Shown: positions 18,035-25,590, counted from the stretch's first letter. The stretch is DNA of 28,280 bases from SZUA-229 sp964531165 (GCA_964531165.1 CAZHEA010000039.1:1-28280), one strand, 5' to 3'. A program made the numbers and translations. Notes: generated by a model not told the origin, from the letters alone.

Positions 18035-18071
18035 TTTAAACGGATGATTTCATTTAACTCATCCGTTTAAA
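18035..18071 (-). terminator. 13-bp perfect hairpin after the Sel1 gene
   Basis: tttaaacggatga at 18035-18047 pairs perfectly with 18059-18071 around an 11-nt loop, about 20 bp beyond the stop of the Sel1-repeat gene. There is no T-run on the minus-strand side, so it could be an mRNA-stabilising end or an operator instead of a true intrinsic terminator. Confidence 0.4.
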
Positions 18072-18092
18072 CATTGATGATGAATTATATTT

Positions 18093-18539
18093 TTAAAACC
18101 CGGCCTTTTTATACCACTCCTGCGCAATCGCCTGATCTTTTTCCACGCCCTTGCCTTCTTCATACATCATTGCAATAGTTGTCATCGAGCCAATCATCTC
18201 CTGCTCAGCGGCTTTTTTGAACCAGACTAGCGCTTCTGCAAAGTCCTGGGTTACGCACTCACCTTCCATATACATAAAGCCGAGCCCGTGTTGTGCAATG
18301 GCATCACCCTGCTCAGCCGCTAATTTCATGTATTTAAATGCATTTTCATCATTAGCGACCACACCCAGACCATTTTGATACATGATAGCGACTTTATGCT
18401 GAGCATTGGCATCCCCTGATTCCGCATATTGCAGCAGCAGGCGCATTGCCTGAGTAAAATCTCTGGATTCAAATGCGGCATAACCACTTGCGAGGCCCGG
18501 ATCAATGATAGTGGAGTCAGTATTAGGTGTGTCAGACAT
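18093..18539 (-). CDS. Sel1-like repeat protein
   Basis: This small all-helical protein of 148 residues has about three Sel1 (SLR) repeats of 36 residues from residue 40 on, each with an A-Q-G-MY-GxGV pattern (NAQHKVAIMYQNGLGVV, IAQHGLGFMYMEGECV, GSMTTIAMMYEEGKGV) followed by a W/Y-K-A-A helix. No signal peptide is present, so it is probably cytoplasmic. Such repeats mediate protein-protein contacts; the partner is unknown. It stands alone on this strand. Confidence 0.85.
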   Translation of the reverse strand: MSDTPNTDSTIIDPGLASGYAAFESRDFTQAMRLLLQYAESGDANAQHKVAIMYQNGLGVVANDENAFKYMKLAAEQGDAIAQHGLGFMYMEGECVTQDFAEALVWFKKAAEQEMIGSMTTIAMMYEEGKGVEKDQAIAQEWYKKAGF

Positions 18540-18790
18540 GGTTAAACCTCTTTAAAAACAGTAAATATGGGGGAGTTATGTAATTTAGCCGACTATTTTA
18601 ACAGATTTTTTACCCGCACATAAACGGACTGCTAATGTGGAATATGCCCTGTTGTGCAGAAAATTTTCTGTTGATGCGCCGTCTGCGACTGAATAATAGA
18701 TGTTATTTCAGCATTTCACCTTGATTTTTACGGTTTTAGCCTTAAAATCCCTTTCCCGATAAATATTCCTGCAGAAAAAAGGGCTCGACC

Positions 18791-18833
18791 CTCCCTATAG
18801 GGATATATAGCCGGCTTATATGTCTGCTATAAT
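18791..18833 (+). promoter_or_regulatory. Promoter with palindromic activator-like site for the 64-residue gene
   Basis: A consensus -10 tataat is at 18828-18833. No good -35 box lies 17 bp upstream; instead the palindromic ctccctatagggatat is centred about 33 bp before the -10. The same kind of site recurs upstream of the 67-residue gene and at the right end of the window. The rest of the 18540-18790 stretch shows no gene. Confidence 0.55.
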
Positions 18834-18850
18834 ATCGCGCATTACGAAAT

Positions 18851-18925
18851 TGACTAATTTAGTCATTTCATGTTTTACCAATTTTAATGTCGCTGGCGTT
18901 GATGCCAACGACGTGACCAAACATG
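18851..18925 (+). promoter_or_regulatory. Structured 5' leader of the 64-residue gene
   Basis: The transcript leader is about 105 nt. tgacta pairs with tagtca near 18851-18865. gtcgctggc (18889-18897) pairs with gccaacgac (18904-18912) with one mismatch. catgttt (18869-18875) pairs with aaacatg (18919-18925) enclosing that hairpin. The aggag ribosome binding site lies just after the stem, so translation or stability could be controlled by folding. Confidence 0.45.
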
Positions 18926-18945
18926 GTCTCTACCAGGAGTAAGCT

Positions 18946-19140
18946 ATGAACCAAGAATATTACGATACAGTTGTTAAACTGGAAAAAGATGGTATTGATC
19001 CAGAGTACATCCAGGGCTGGCAGGGTGGTTATGTATGTAACCCAGAGCGTGAAGAGCAACGTACTAACGATGCTTATGATGCTGGCTTCGCTGATGGCAG
19101 CGATCACAACACAGATAGCGCATCTAAGTTTAAAGCTTAA
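18946..19140 (+). CDS. Small acidic protein of 64 residues, unknown function
   Basis: This protein has no recognised family assignment. It starts MNQEYYDTVVKLEKDGIDPE and contains two short glycine-rich repeats, GWQGGYVCNP and AYDAGFADG. That G-x-x-G pattern around a Cys-Pro faintly recalls ribosome modulation factor (RMF), but the match is too weak for a name. Signs of a real and well-expressed gene are a consensus -10, a structured leader, a strong aggag ribosome binding site and an intrinsic terminator directly after the stop. It is probably cytoplasmic. Confidence 0.8.
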   Translation: MNQEYYDTVVKLEKDGIDPEYIQGWQGGYVCNPEREEQRTNDAYDAGFADGSDHNTDSASKFKA

Positions 19141-19162
19141 TTTTTAAGTTTTTATCGATGTT

Positions 19163-19193
19163 AAAAAGGCCCGATTATTTCGGGCCTTTTTTT
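19163..19193 (+). terminator. Rho-independent terminator
   Basis: aaaaaggcccg pairs with cgggccttttt around a 7-base loop (attattt, approximately), ending in a run of Ts. It lies 25 bp after the stop of the 64-residue gene and marks a monocistronic transcript. Confidence 0.88.
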
Positions 19194-19298
19194 GGTTGGG
19201 ATAAAAGCAGTTTTGTCCGCAAATGAACGGGAATAAACGCAAATAAAAGCATGGGTATGTGTAGAGTACCGACGGTACACAAACCTAACATTGATTTG

Positions 19299-19453
19299 CT
19301 CGGGGTCAGACCCGGCTTTTAACGGCTCTGACCCCAGTTGTAATGCCATCAAGCGTTTTACGGAGCAGGTTAATTCCACCACCAGCTCCTGATGGTATGG
19401 ATTAAGGGGACGGAGCGCACAAAGCGCGGTCCATCCCCGAGGGATATGCACCA
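19299..19453. repeat. REPIN-like paired element, family B, copy 2
   Basis: The left hairpin is cggggtcagacccgg...ggctctgacccc, the right one ggggacggagcgc...gcggtccatccccg. The inner arms are atgccatcaagc and ctcctgatggtat. The two hairpins use different stem sequences, each internally complementary. The small open frames across it are not genes. The 19141-19479 stretch holds only the terminator and this element. Confidence 0.8.
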
Positions 19454-19479
19454 TAACAGTGTATAGTTAGTTAACTCAC

Positions 19480-20058
19480 CTACCCCAGCTTAGCCATACT
19501 ACGTCCGTCCACCATTTCGTATTTAGATTTCTTCAGGTTTTCCATCATCTCCGGCACTTCTATTTCGATAATCTGATCAGTAATCCATTTATTATCTCTT
19601 TTTCCCATTTCGGCACTAATATAGTCACCAAAATCCCGCTTATACTGAAACCCGGGCATTTCTTTTTCCTCATCCCATGAACAATCCGCATAAGCATTTA
19701 AGCGCTGATTTAATGTATTAATAAAATCAGTTTTATAGTCTGTATTTCTACCCAGTAAATCTTCACAATTTTCCTGAAAGGTCTTGGACAACTTAACCGC
19801 ATACTTAGCGACAAATTCCTGTCGCTCTTCTGCACTCATCTGTGGAGCAACCAGTCGATCTGTCACCGAAACCAGGAAAGCCAAAGCTTCACGTATAACG
19901 TCCAGGCGCTGCTTATGTGTATCGGTCTGAAAATTTTCGTTCTCTAAGTTCAACACCAGTGCCGCCGCAATACGCCACGAAATAAACGCCATGGTATTGG
20001 CTTTTTCGTCGATCGACACGGTACGCTCTTTATCGTGCCATTTGGTTCTCATTCTCAT
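19480..20058 (-). CDS. Conserved-looking hypothetical protein, 192 residues
   Basis: I do not recognise the family. The protein is mostly helical, with charged residues throughout, no signal peptide and no clear membrane segment; the hydrophobic TMAFISWRIAAALVLNLE stretch near residue 21 is amphipathic. It starts MRMRTKWHDKERTVSIDEKA after aagaga. It is transcribed divergently from the next gene, and a perfect 20-bp palindrome lies between the two starts, suggesting shared control. Confidence 0.7.
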   Translation of the reverse strand: MRMRTKWHDKERTVSIDEKANTMAFISWRIAAALVLNLENENFQTDTHKQRLDVIREALAFLVSVTDRLVAPQMSAEERQEFVAKYAVKLSKTFQENCEDLLGRNTDYKTDFINTLNQRLNAYADCSWDEEKEMPGFQYKRDFGDYISAEMGKRDNKWITDQIIEIEVPEMMENLKKSKYEMVDGRSMAKLG

Positions 20059-20085
20059 GGTGCTGTCTCTTAAAGAAATTAGTAA

Positions 20086-20105
20086 CTAAATAGTATACTA
20101 TTTAG
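20086..20105. promoter_or_regulatory. Perfect 20-bp palindrome in a divergent promoter region
   Basis: The sequence ctaaatagtatactatttag is its own reverse complement. It lies 28 bp before the minus-strand start at 20058 and 34 bp before the plus-strand ATG at 20139, a typical operator position. No regulator gene is adjacent. Confidence 0.55.
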
Positions 20106-20138
20106 CTAAGGAATTATCTTCACCCATAAGTGATATAC

Positions 20139-21167
20139 ATGACTTTAGCCCAGCAAATACAGCACAATTGTCATATCTCTGATGCTCAGTATGCGGGTAA
20201 TTACACCCTGTGTATTTACCTGCTAAAAATGCGGGAATTTTATCGCTGGGAAACTCAGCTACCATTCGACAAAAAACTCGACAGTAACGATATCGGCGGC
20301 TGGCTTACTGAACGCGAAGGTTTGTGGGATGAGATTGATGAGCAACCACTTAATGAACTGCAAATTAATAACCTCTCCTTCGACTGCTTTGAAAGCGATG
20401 AGATCAATAAGCAACTAGAAAATGAAAAACTGGTTTACAGTGGCGGTTATGGCTTATATGGAAAGCCGGTCTTCTTTCTCGGCGAGCTACTGCATAAAGA
20501 AACGCTGGAAGATTACACTTTATATATTTCAGGCAGAGAACTGGCTCGGGATTTAGCCGCACCACCGGGCATGCTACAGCAAAAAACCGTGTATATTCGA
20601 CGCGAATCCTTACGTCGGTTTATCTGGGAGAAATTCGAAGAGTCCCTTTGGCACAAGCAGGAAAACCCATTGTCTCGCGCACTCGATAGCTATGACTTTA
20701 GAAACCAGCCGGAGCAGGCGCTGGAAAAGATGACAGACAATGAAGTCTATACCGTTTTACACCACGAGATCGGTGAAATTCAGGCAGGCAAAATTCTAGG
20801 TGACAGCTGGGATGACATGCTTTGTCACCTGCCCCATTCACAGGCTGAAATTATGGCACGCTCGGTACGCGATAATATTGCAGATATGTTATCGACCTTA
20901 CCTAAATTACTGGATAATAATGAAGCCGCACAAATACATTTTTATTTTGCTAATTTAAGCGCTATGCGTAAAATAATTTTCCCGGCTTTACCTGCAGCAT
21001 ATAAAAACTGGCTGAATAAGAACAATACGAACGAATTTAAAAAGCTAATTTCAGTAGCATCGTCCCACTGGATAAGAATAGCTGAACAGATGCTTGAAAT
21101 TTATCAGCAACATGGCGAACAATCACAGACTAAAATAGAAACGTTAGTTAACAATAATTATCTATAA
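20139..21167 (+). CDS. Conserved hypothetical, resembles the Sfum_1244 family
   Basis: From memory this resembles the uncharacterised family called Sfum_1244 in annotation sets; function unknown. Recognisable stretches are NCHISDAQYAGNYTLCIYLLKMREFYRWE near the N-terminus, LVYSGGYGLYGKPVFFLGEL, SGRELARDLAAPPGM and a central VLHHEIGEIQAG that could be metal-binding (HHEIGE). The 342 residues from the ATG at 20139 are cytoplasmic by composition. A GTG at 20130 would add three residues. Divergent from the 192-residue gene. Confidence 0.78.
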   Translation: MTLAQQIQHNCHISDAQYAGNYTLCIYLLKMREFYRWETQLPFDKKLDSNDIGGWLTEREGLWDEIDEQPLNELQINNLSFDCFESDEINKQLENEKLVYSGGYGLYGKPVFFLGELLHKETLEDYTLYISGRELARDLAAPPGMLQQKTVYIRRESLRRFIWEKFEESLWHKQENPLSRALDSYDFRNQPEQALEKMTDNEVYTVLHHEIGEIQAGKILGDSWDDMLCHLPHSQAEIMARSVRDNIADMLSTLPKLLDNNEAAQIHFYFANLSAMRKIIFPALPAAYKNWLNKNNTNEFKKLISVASSHWIRIAEQMLEIYQQHGEQSQTKIETLVNNNYL

Positions 21168-21267
21168 AATAGTTTATAAAAATAGCTCCATGAAGTAAAT
21201 TTAGCTAAACTCAACTCCGCCATACCTGCAAATTAAGGTATGACTAAACACTAAAAGAAATTTAAAC

Positions 21268-21876
21268 ATGTACCACGACTCAACAAAAAGAAAACCCCTC
21301 ATTAATTTCAAAGAAGTAAAAGAAAACAGTTTTATTTATATTAATGAAAATGCTCTGCCAAAAGACATATGCCGGGAAATGGTTCGTCGCTTTGAAAACG
21401 ATAAAGAAGCTCAATATAAAGGCCGTATCGGCCAGGACTTTAAAGAAGATCACAATATAAAAAAATCTACCGATTTAACGATTAGCGCACATGAAAACTG
21501 GCGTGATATTTCACAGGAGCTGATGCGTTCACTGGGTAATTCATTGCGCGAATTTTCCGATGCCTTTCCATTTTTTAAAGGCCCTTTCAAAGACGTCGGT
21601 TACAACATGCAACGTACCAGCGAAGGCGAATATTATAACTGGCATATTGATGGTGGTAGCCACGATTTTGCTGACCGGCAGTTAGTTGCACTGTGGTATT
21701 TAAATGATGTAGAAGGCCCAGGCGGTGAAACGGAATTTATGTATCAGAATATTTCAGTACAGCCCAAAGAAGGTGCGCTGGTTTTATTTCCGCCATTCTG
21801 GACCCATGAACATCGTAACTCACAGCTACAAAACGGCGTTAAGTATGTGGCAACTACGTGGCTTTCGTTTACTTAA
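21268..21876 (+). CDS. 2OG-Fe(II) oxygenase family protein
   Basis: This is a non-haem iron, 2-oxoglutarate-dependent oxygenase of 202 residues. The iron triad is visible: His126 and Asp128 in YNWHIDGG and a distal His in PPFWTHEH (180 or 182). A basic residue for 2OG binding follows near KYVATTW. The fold resembles prolyl-4-hydroxylase-type double-stranded beta-helix enzymes. The substrate is unknown. A small hairpin, catacct...aggtatg, lies upstream at 21221-21242. Confidence 0.85.
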   Translation: MYHDSTKRKPLINFKEVKENSFIYINENALPKDICREMVRRFENDKEAQYKGRIGQDFKEDHNIKKSTDLTISAHENWRDISQELMRSLGNSLREFSDAFPFFKGPFKDVGYNMQRTSEGEYYNWHIDGGSHDFADRQLVALWYLNDVEGPGGETEFMYQNISVQPKEGALVLFPPFWTHEHRNSQLQNGVKYVATTWLSFT

Positions 21877-22076
21877 AATAGAAAAATTCACTGTTAACTT
21901 AAGCTATTACTTAAACGTCCCGTCGGTATTTATTACATATGCAAATAATTACATATATTCACTATTGGCATAACTTTAAATTTCCCATTAAATTCAACAA
22001 CTTAATGGGGATCGGCATATTTATTGCTTTAGCCACAAGTGAAAAATATAATAATTATTAAACAGGGATATAAAAA

Positions 22077-22820
22077 ATGATTAATACCAGACTAACCATT
22101 CTCACAATTGGCATGACATTCTTATCTATCAATACCGCTTCAGCCATCACCATCAACAACGGTGTATACGGTAACTGGGACACTGAGATAATTCTGAACT
22201 TAGGCCCAAACTCCAATTTAACAACTATCGAGTCTGGTCTTCAGGTATACGAGACCCAAACAACGATTAACGGCAGCCTTAGTATTTACCTGAATATGTT
22301 TTACCCAACTGGGCAACCCACTGTTGGTGTAAATTTTGACAATACTTTTCTTGATGGCTCAACCAATAGTATTTCATTCTCGCCTGAGAATACCATTTCA
22401 TTTACATTAAACAACAACCCGGCATCTACAAGTACTCTGGATTTTCATACTATGGATTTTGAGTCAGCTAACGATTGCAGCATCAATCCTGAGCAGTTAT
22501 TTTGCTCTAATTTCAATGCCGGAAACTCAAGTATTAATCCATTTCCTGCGATTGGTACAGTTGAAGCAGGATATGACATAACATTAGATCTTGGTTTTAT
22601 TTCTCTGTTAAACAGAAACGATGGCAGCACAGCTGCACTTCTAGACTTAAGTAATGATAATTTTCAATATTTATCTCTGAACATATCTGCTGGTGATTCT
22701 TATGGTAATTCAACTTCGTATGTTTTTGATACCAGTCCTGTCCCCTTACCTGCATCTGTCTGGCTATTCATTAGTGGCTGCATCTCATTATTTGGATTTA
22801 GTAAATTCAAGCAGACATAG
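22077..22820 (+). CDS. Exported protein with VPLPA-CTERM sorting signal
   Basis: The 247-residue protein has an N-terminal signal peptide (ILTIGMTFLSINTASA) and a C-terminal tripartite sorting tail: VPLPASVWLFISG, a hydrophobic helix, then a basic FSKFKQT end. Such tails are handled by exosortase-like enzymes in the PEP-CTERM/VPLPA-CTERM systems. The body is rich in Ser, Thr and Asn, as usual for surface or matrix proteins, with two Cys in DCSINPEQLFCSN. No exosortase is in this window. The ribosome binding site aggga precedes the ATG. Confidence 0.85.
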   Translation: MINTRLTILTIGMTFLSINTASAITINNGVYGNWDTEIILNLGPNSNLTTIESGLQVYETQTTINGSLSIYLNMFYPTGQPTVGVNFDNTFLDGSTNSISFSPENTISFTLNNNPASTSTLDFHTMDFESANDCSINPEQLFCSNFNAGNSSINPFPAIGTVEAGYDITLDLGFISLLNRNDGSTAALLDLSNDNFQYLSLNISAGDSYGNSTSYVFDTSPVPLPASVWLFISGCISLFGFSKFKQT

Positions 22821-22838
22821 AATCAACCTGTAATTTTT

Positions 22839-23279
22839 ATGGAAATATTTTCACCCGAGTCGCACTCAGAGTTTCAACAATACTTCAATCTACGTTGGCG
22901 TATTTTAAGAAAACCGTGGAACCAGCCACAAGGCAGTGAACGGGACGAAACGGACAAAAGAAGCACTGACTGCTGCTACCATCTAATGGCAACTGAAAAT
23001 TCAATAGTGTGCGCTGTTGCGCGCTTAGAACTCGCGACTAAAAATCTGTCTCAACTCCGTTATATGGCGGTTGATGATGCTTATCAGAACAGGGGCATTG
23101 GCGGTAAAATCATTAAACATCTTGAAGACTACGCCCGCAACAAAAATAGTATAGAGTTATTTCTAAATGCTCGGGAGAATGCTGTCGGTTTTTATCAGAG
23201 TCAGGGATATCGGATTACTGAAAAAAGCTATATTTTATTTGATTCTATTCAGCATTTTAAAATGATTAAGCGCTTATAG
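22839..23279 (+). CDS. GNAT family N-acetyltransferase
   Basis: This cytoplasmic acetyltransferase of 146 residues shows the acetyl-CoA-binding loop QNRGIGGKI (83-91) after the strand LRYMAVDDAY, and the C-terminal FYQSQGY motif. It transfers an acetyl group to an unknown amine. It starts 18 bp after the VPLPA-CTERM gene with no clear ribosome binding site, so it may be co-transcribed. Confidence 0.88.
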   Translation: MEIFSPESHSEFQQYFNLRWRILRKPWNQPQGSERDETDKRSTDCCYHLMATENSIVCAVARLELATKNLSQLRYMAVDDAYQNRGIGGKIIKHLEDYARNKNSIELFLNARENAVGFYQSQGYRITEKSYILFDSIQHFKMIKRL

Positions 23280-23333
23280 GTTTCAGGTATAATTAAAAAA
23301 GTGCGTAACTCAACTGCAATCTGCAGATCACTA

Positions 23334-23654
23334 TTACAACTCTATATCTATATCGCTGATTTCAAAATCAGAACTGACTGTAACCCGTTTTAACTCTGGA
23401 AACTGTCTTAATATATATGCAGCCATAACATAAAATAAACGAATATTTTCCTGATGTATTGCACTCACAACTTTATCGGCTGTAAACTGACACCGCTGCT
23501 CTAACGTTGGACTTTCAATCCAGAAACGCCCCAGTTGAAACCCTCTGTCATATTCAACATCCATATCCTTATGCGCATCCTGCAGCTCCTGCATTAACTC
23601 ATCCTTCACTTCCAGTGTATAAGATTCTTCATCGATGGTAATATTAAAATTCAT
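23334..23654 (-). CDS. Hypothetical protein, 106 residues
   Basis: I do not recognise a family. The protein begins with an acidic beta-strand-like segment (MNFNITIDEESYTLEV), continues with helices containing QDAHKDMDVEYDRGFQLGRFWIESP, and ends in an acidic strand (ISDIDIEL). It is soluble, with no signal peptide. It converges with the acetyltransferase gene and is back to back with the PKHD hydroxylase gene, 78 bp apart. Confidence 0.65.
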   Translation of the reverse strand: MNFNITIDEESYTLEVKDELMQELQDAHKDMDVEYDRGFQLGRFWIESPTLEQRCQFTADKVVSAIHQENIRLFYVMAAYILRQFPELKRVTVSSDFEISDIDIEL

Positions 23655-23732
23655 GGTTTAACTCTGATCTTTTATTTGAACGCTATTATAACAGATTGAG
23701 CCCATTTTTTACCGCACACACTGTGAGTTATT

Positions 23733-24407
23733 ATGCTGCTAGCTATCCCGGATGTCCTTAATTCTGAACAACTTAAAACGCTGCGCTCGCTGTTAAGCAA
23801 TGCCGATTATGTTGACGGGCGTTTAAGCGCAGGGAAAACTGCGCGTAAAGTTAAAAAAAACCATGAGCTGGCAGCAGATTCGAAATTACACGGCCAGTTA
23901 AATAACATTGTGATGAATGCGCTGTTTAATCACCCGTTATATCAGGCTGCGGTTTTACCCCACCGACTGGCAACGCCTTTTTACGCACGTTACGAGCCGG
24001 GTGAAACCTATGGGCAGCATGTGGATGATCCGGTTATGGGGCCCATGCAGGGACGTTATCGCACCGATGTATCCACTACCATTTTTATAAACGAACCGGC
24101 AGATTACGATGGCGGTGAAATTGTTATTCAGTCACAGTTAGGCGAACAAAAAATTAAATTAGCGGCGGGCTCAGCTATTACCTACCCTTCGGGTTCTTTG
24201 CACCATGTTGCTGAAGTCACCAAAGGCACACGTTTAGTTGCCGTCACCTGGGCGCAGAGCTTAGTGCGTGATGCTGAAAAGCGCGAGCTGTTATTTAATT
24301 TACATAAAACACGGGAGGCTTTACAGAAAAAATACCCGGATGATAATGAAGTGGTGAAGATTGATCATACGTATATTAATTTAATGCGCATGTGGACTGA
24401 GATTTAA
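23733..24407 (+). CDS. PKHD-type Fe(II)/2OG hydroxylase (PiuC/YbiX family)
   Basis: This 224-residue dioxygenase matches the PiuC/YbiX family. It has His96 and Asp98 in YGQHVDDP, distal His157/158 in SGSLHHVAEV and Arg167 for 2-oxoglutarate (GTRLVAVTW), plus the family-specific PFYARYEPGETYG and the C-terminal HKTREALQKKYP. In other bacteria these genes lie beside TonB-dependent iron receptors; no receptor is present here. Substrate unknown. Confidence 0.93.
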   Translation: MLLAIPDVLNSEQLKTLRSLLSNADYVDGRLSAGKTARKVKKNHELAADSKLHGQLNNIVMNALFNHPLYQAAVLPHRLATPFYARYEPGETYGQHVDDPVMGPMQGRYRTDVSTTIFINEPADYDGGEIVIQSQLGEQKIKLAAGSAITYPSGSLHHVAEVTKGTRLVAVTWAQSLVRDAEKRELLFNLHKTREALQKKYPDDNEVVKIDHTYINLMRMWTEI

Positions 24408-24428
24408 AGCGCGTATGATTGACATACT

Positions 24429-24568
24429 TGGGGATGGACCGCGTTTTTTTGCGCTCCGTCCCCTGTTGTGATGTCATCAAGAGTTTGGCGAAGTCGAAGA
24501 GCTACACTCTCAACTCTTGATGGTATGGGTTAAGGGGATGGAGCGCAAAAAACGCGATCCATCCCCGA
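24429..24568. repeat. REPIN-like paired element, family B, copy 3
   Basis: The left hairpin is cttggggatggaccgcg...cgctccgtcccc, the right one ggggatggagcgc...gcgatccatcccc. The inner arms are gtcatcaagag and ctcttgatggtat. A stray fragment, accgggtctgacccc, follows at 24601. A short open frame across it (from 24517) is not a gene. Confidence 0.8.
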
Positions 24569-24654
24569 CTGCTATGAGCCAAAACAGCACAGCCAAAAAA
24601 ACCGGGTCTGACCCCAATGGTTATCTGCGAATAACATGCTTTTCAAGCACCCAC

Positions 24655-24684
24655 AAAAAAGCCGGAACATGTCCGGCCTTTTTT
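24655..24684 (-). terminator. Rho-independent terminator of the 67-residue gene
   Basis: aaaaaagccgga pairs with tccggcctttttt around a short loop. A-run and T-run on the two sides mean it can work in both directions. It lies 21 bp beyond the stop of the 67-residue gene. Confidence 0.85.
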
Positions 24685-24704
24685 ACAACATTAAGAATCA
24701 GATC

Positions 24705-24908
24705 TTAACGATGGGAACCTTTATCAGCGTGAGCTGCATCTACTAGTTCCTGTGACTTATCATTAAACGCATCACGGTAACCATCAAGTACTGAACCTGC
24801 TTCTGGAGTGAAGTAGTTCTTAGCGTTAAAACCGTTTTTATGCTCGTCTTCAATGAATTTCTTCTGCATAGCGATCAATTCTTTGATCAGTGCATTTCTA
24901 TCAGCCAT
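24705..24908 (-). CDS. Small hydrophilic protein of 67 residues, unknown function
   Basis: I do not recognise a family. The protein is helical and charged: MADRNALIKELIAMQKKFIE, then NGFNAKNYFTPEAGSVLDGY, then a second helix. It has no Cys and no membrane segment. Support for it being real: a gaggg ribosome binding site, a strong terminator, and an upstream promoter that carries the same palindromic site as the 64-residue gene. The DsrC-like gene lies upstream on the same strand, separated by a large hairpin. Confidence 0.78.
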   Translation of the reverse strand: MADRNALIKELIAMQKKFIEDEHKNGFNAKNYFTPEAGSVLDGYRDAFNDKSQELVDAAHADKGSHR

Positions 24909-24974
24909 GGTATTACCCTCATGAATTCTTTGGTTTGCGTCTTAGCCACTTCGTGTGCCCAAAATGATGGACGT

Positions 24975-25021
24975 AGTATAGACGCATTTTTAGTAAAAAG
25001 CCCCTACCCCATTAGGAATAG
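24975..25021 (-). promoter_or_regulatory. Promoter with palindromic site for the 67-residue gene
   Basis: On the minus strand, tatact (24975-24980) is a fair -10 with no -35 consensus. The plus-strand sequence ctaccccattaggaatag (25004-25021) is centred 35 bp upstream of it and differs at two bases from the perfect palindrome at 28030. This layout suggests an activator-dependent promoter. Confidence 0.5.
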
Positions 25022-25064
25022 AAACGAATATTCTTTTTTCTTAACAGTATTTATCGTTCAGGTT

Positions 25065-25155
25065 ACGCTTGTGCGGCTTCATGCCTAGGCGAAAAATATA
25101 AGCTTACGCAAGTAAGTGCATATTTTTCAGCAACGGCATGGAGCCGCACAAGCGT
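25065..25155. other. Large 91-bp hairpin after the DsrC-like gene
   Basis: Arms 25065-25085 and 25135-25155 (acgcttgtgcggcttcatgc and its complement) pair over 21 bp with one mismatch. An inner stem (gaaaaatat with atatttttc) and an apical stem (cttac with gtaag) extend it. It begins 12 bp beyond the DsrC-like stop. It could be a transcript end structure, a small RNA or a MITE-like repeat; no second copy is seen here. Confidence 0.6.
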
Positions 25156-25166
25156 GAGCTGATCGA

Positions 25167-25490
25167 TTAATAGCCGCCTTTGCGCGTGGATGCTGGGCAA
25201 CCACCAATTTTTAAGCCCTGCTTTGAAGGCATACCAGGAAACATTTCATACATTTCCTTAGACTTAACCTTACGGCCCCAAAGCTTGCCCATTTCTTTCA
25301 TGATGCCACGCTCATTAGGCTCATCGCCGCCAACCACTTGATCACGAACGTATTTAATTACGTCCCAATGCTCTTGTGTTGGCTCGATCTCTTCTTCAGC
25401 GAAAAGCTCAGCTGCGATTTCTTCATTCCAGTCGTTAATGTCAACCAGATAACCTTTGTCAGTTCTTTCAACAGAATCAAGTGCTGCCAT
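25167..25490 (-). CDS. DsrC/TusE-family protein without the canonical cysteines
   Basis: DsrC-family proteins carry sulfur on C-terminal cysteines in sulfur oxidation, sulfite reduction and tRNA thiolation. The 107 residues fit the fold: GYLVDINDWNEEIA near residue 13, EHWDVIKYVRDQV, NERGIMKEMGKLWG and the C-terminal arm FPGMPSKQGLKIGGCPASTRKG. The arm lacks both usual cysteines (Leu93 occupies the first position and the end is GGY). The only Cys in the protein is Cys98, at the position where the family usually has Leu in AGLPKP. A sulfur-carrier or regulatory role different from classical DsrC is inferred. Confidence 0.87.
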   Translation of the reverse strand: MAALDSVERTDKGYLVDINDWNEEIAAELFAEEEIEPTQEHWDVIKYVRDQVVGGDEPNERGIMKEMGKLWGRKVKSKEMYEMFPGMPSKQGLKIGGCPASTRKGGY

Positions 25491-25543
25491 GATATTGCCT
25501 CAATTTTAATAAATTCGTTTAATGTGTAAAATTATGGGGTCGT

Positions 25544-25590
25544 ACTTTAAGACAAAATAACGGAAAAGTCGATTATCCCTTTAGATATAT
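25544..25590 (-). promoter_or_regulatory. Possible promoter with half-site for the DsrC-like gene
   Basis: On the minus strand a weak -10, taaagt (25544-25549), lies 35 bp from the plus-strand tatccctttagatat (from 25575), which keeps one half of the palindrome seen upstream of the two small genes. The match is partial. Confidence 0.3.

Noticed and set aside
19161..19454. 97-codon minus-strand open frame
   Set aside because: It spans a terminator and a REPIN-like element, so coding is implausible.
24517..24708. 63-codon plus-strand open frame
   Set aside because: It consists of REP hairpin arms and terminator sequence, without a ribosome binding site.
24705..25490. Toxin-antitoxin pair made of the two small minus-strand genes
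   Set aside because: One is clearly DsrC-family, the genes are 258 bp apart with separate promoters and a large hairpin between them, and neither resembles a toxin or antitoxin.
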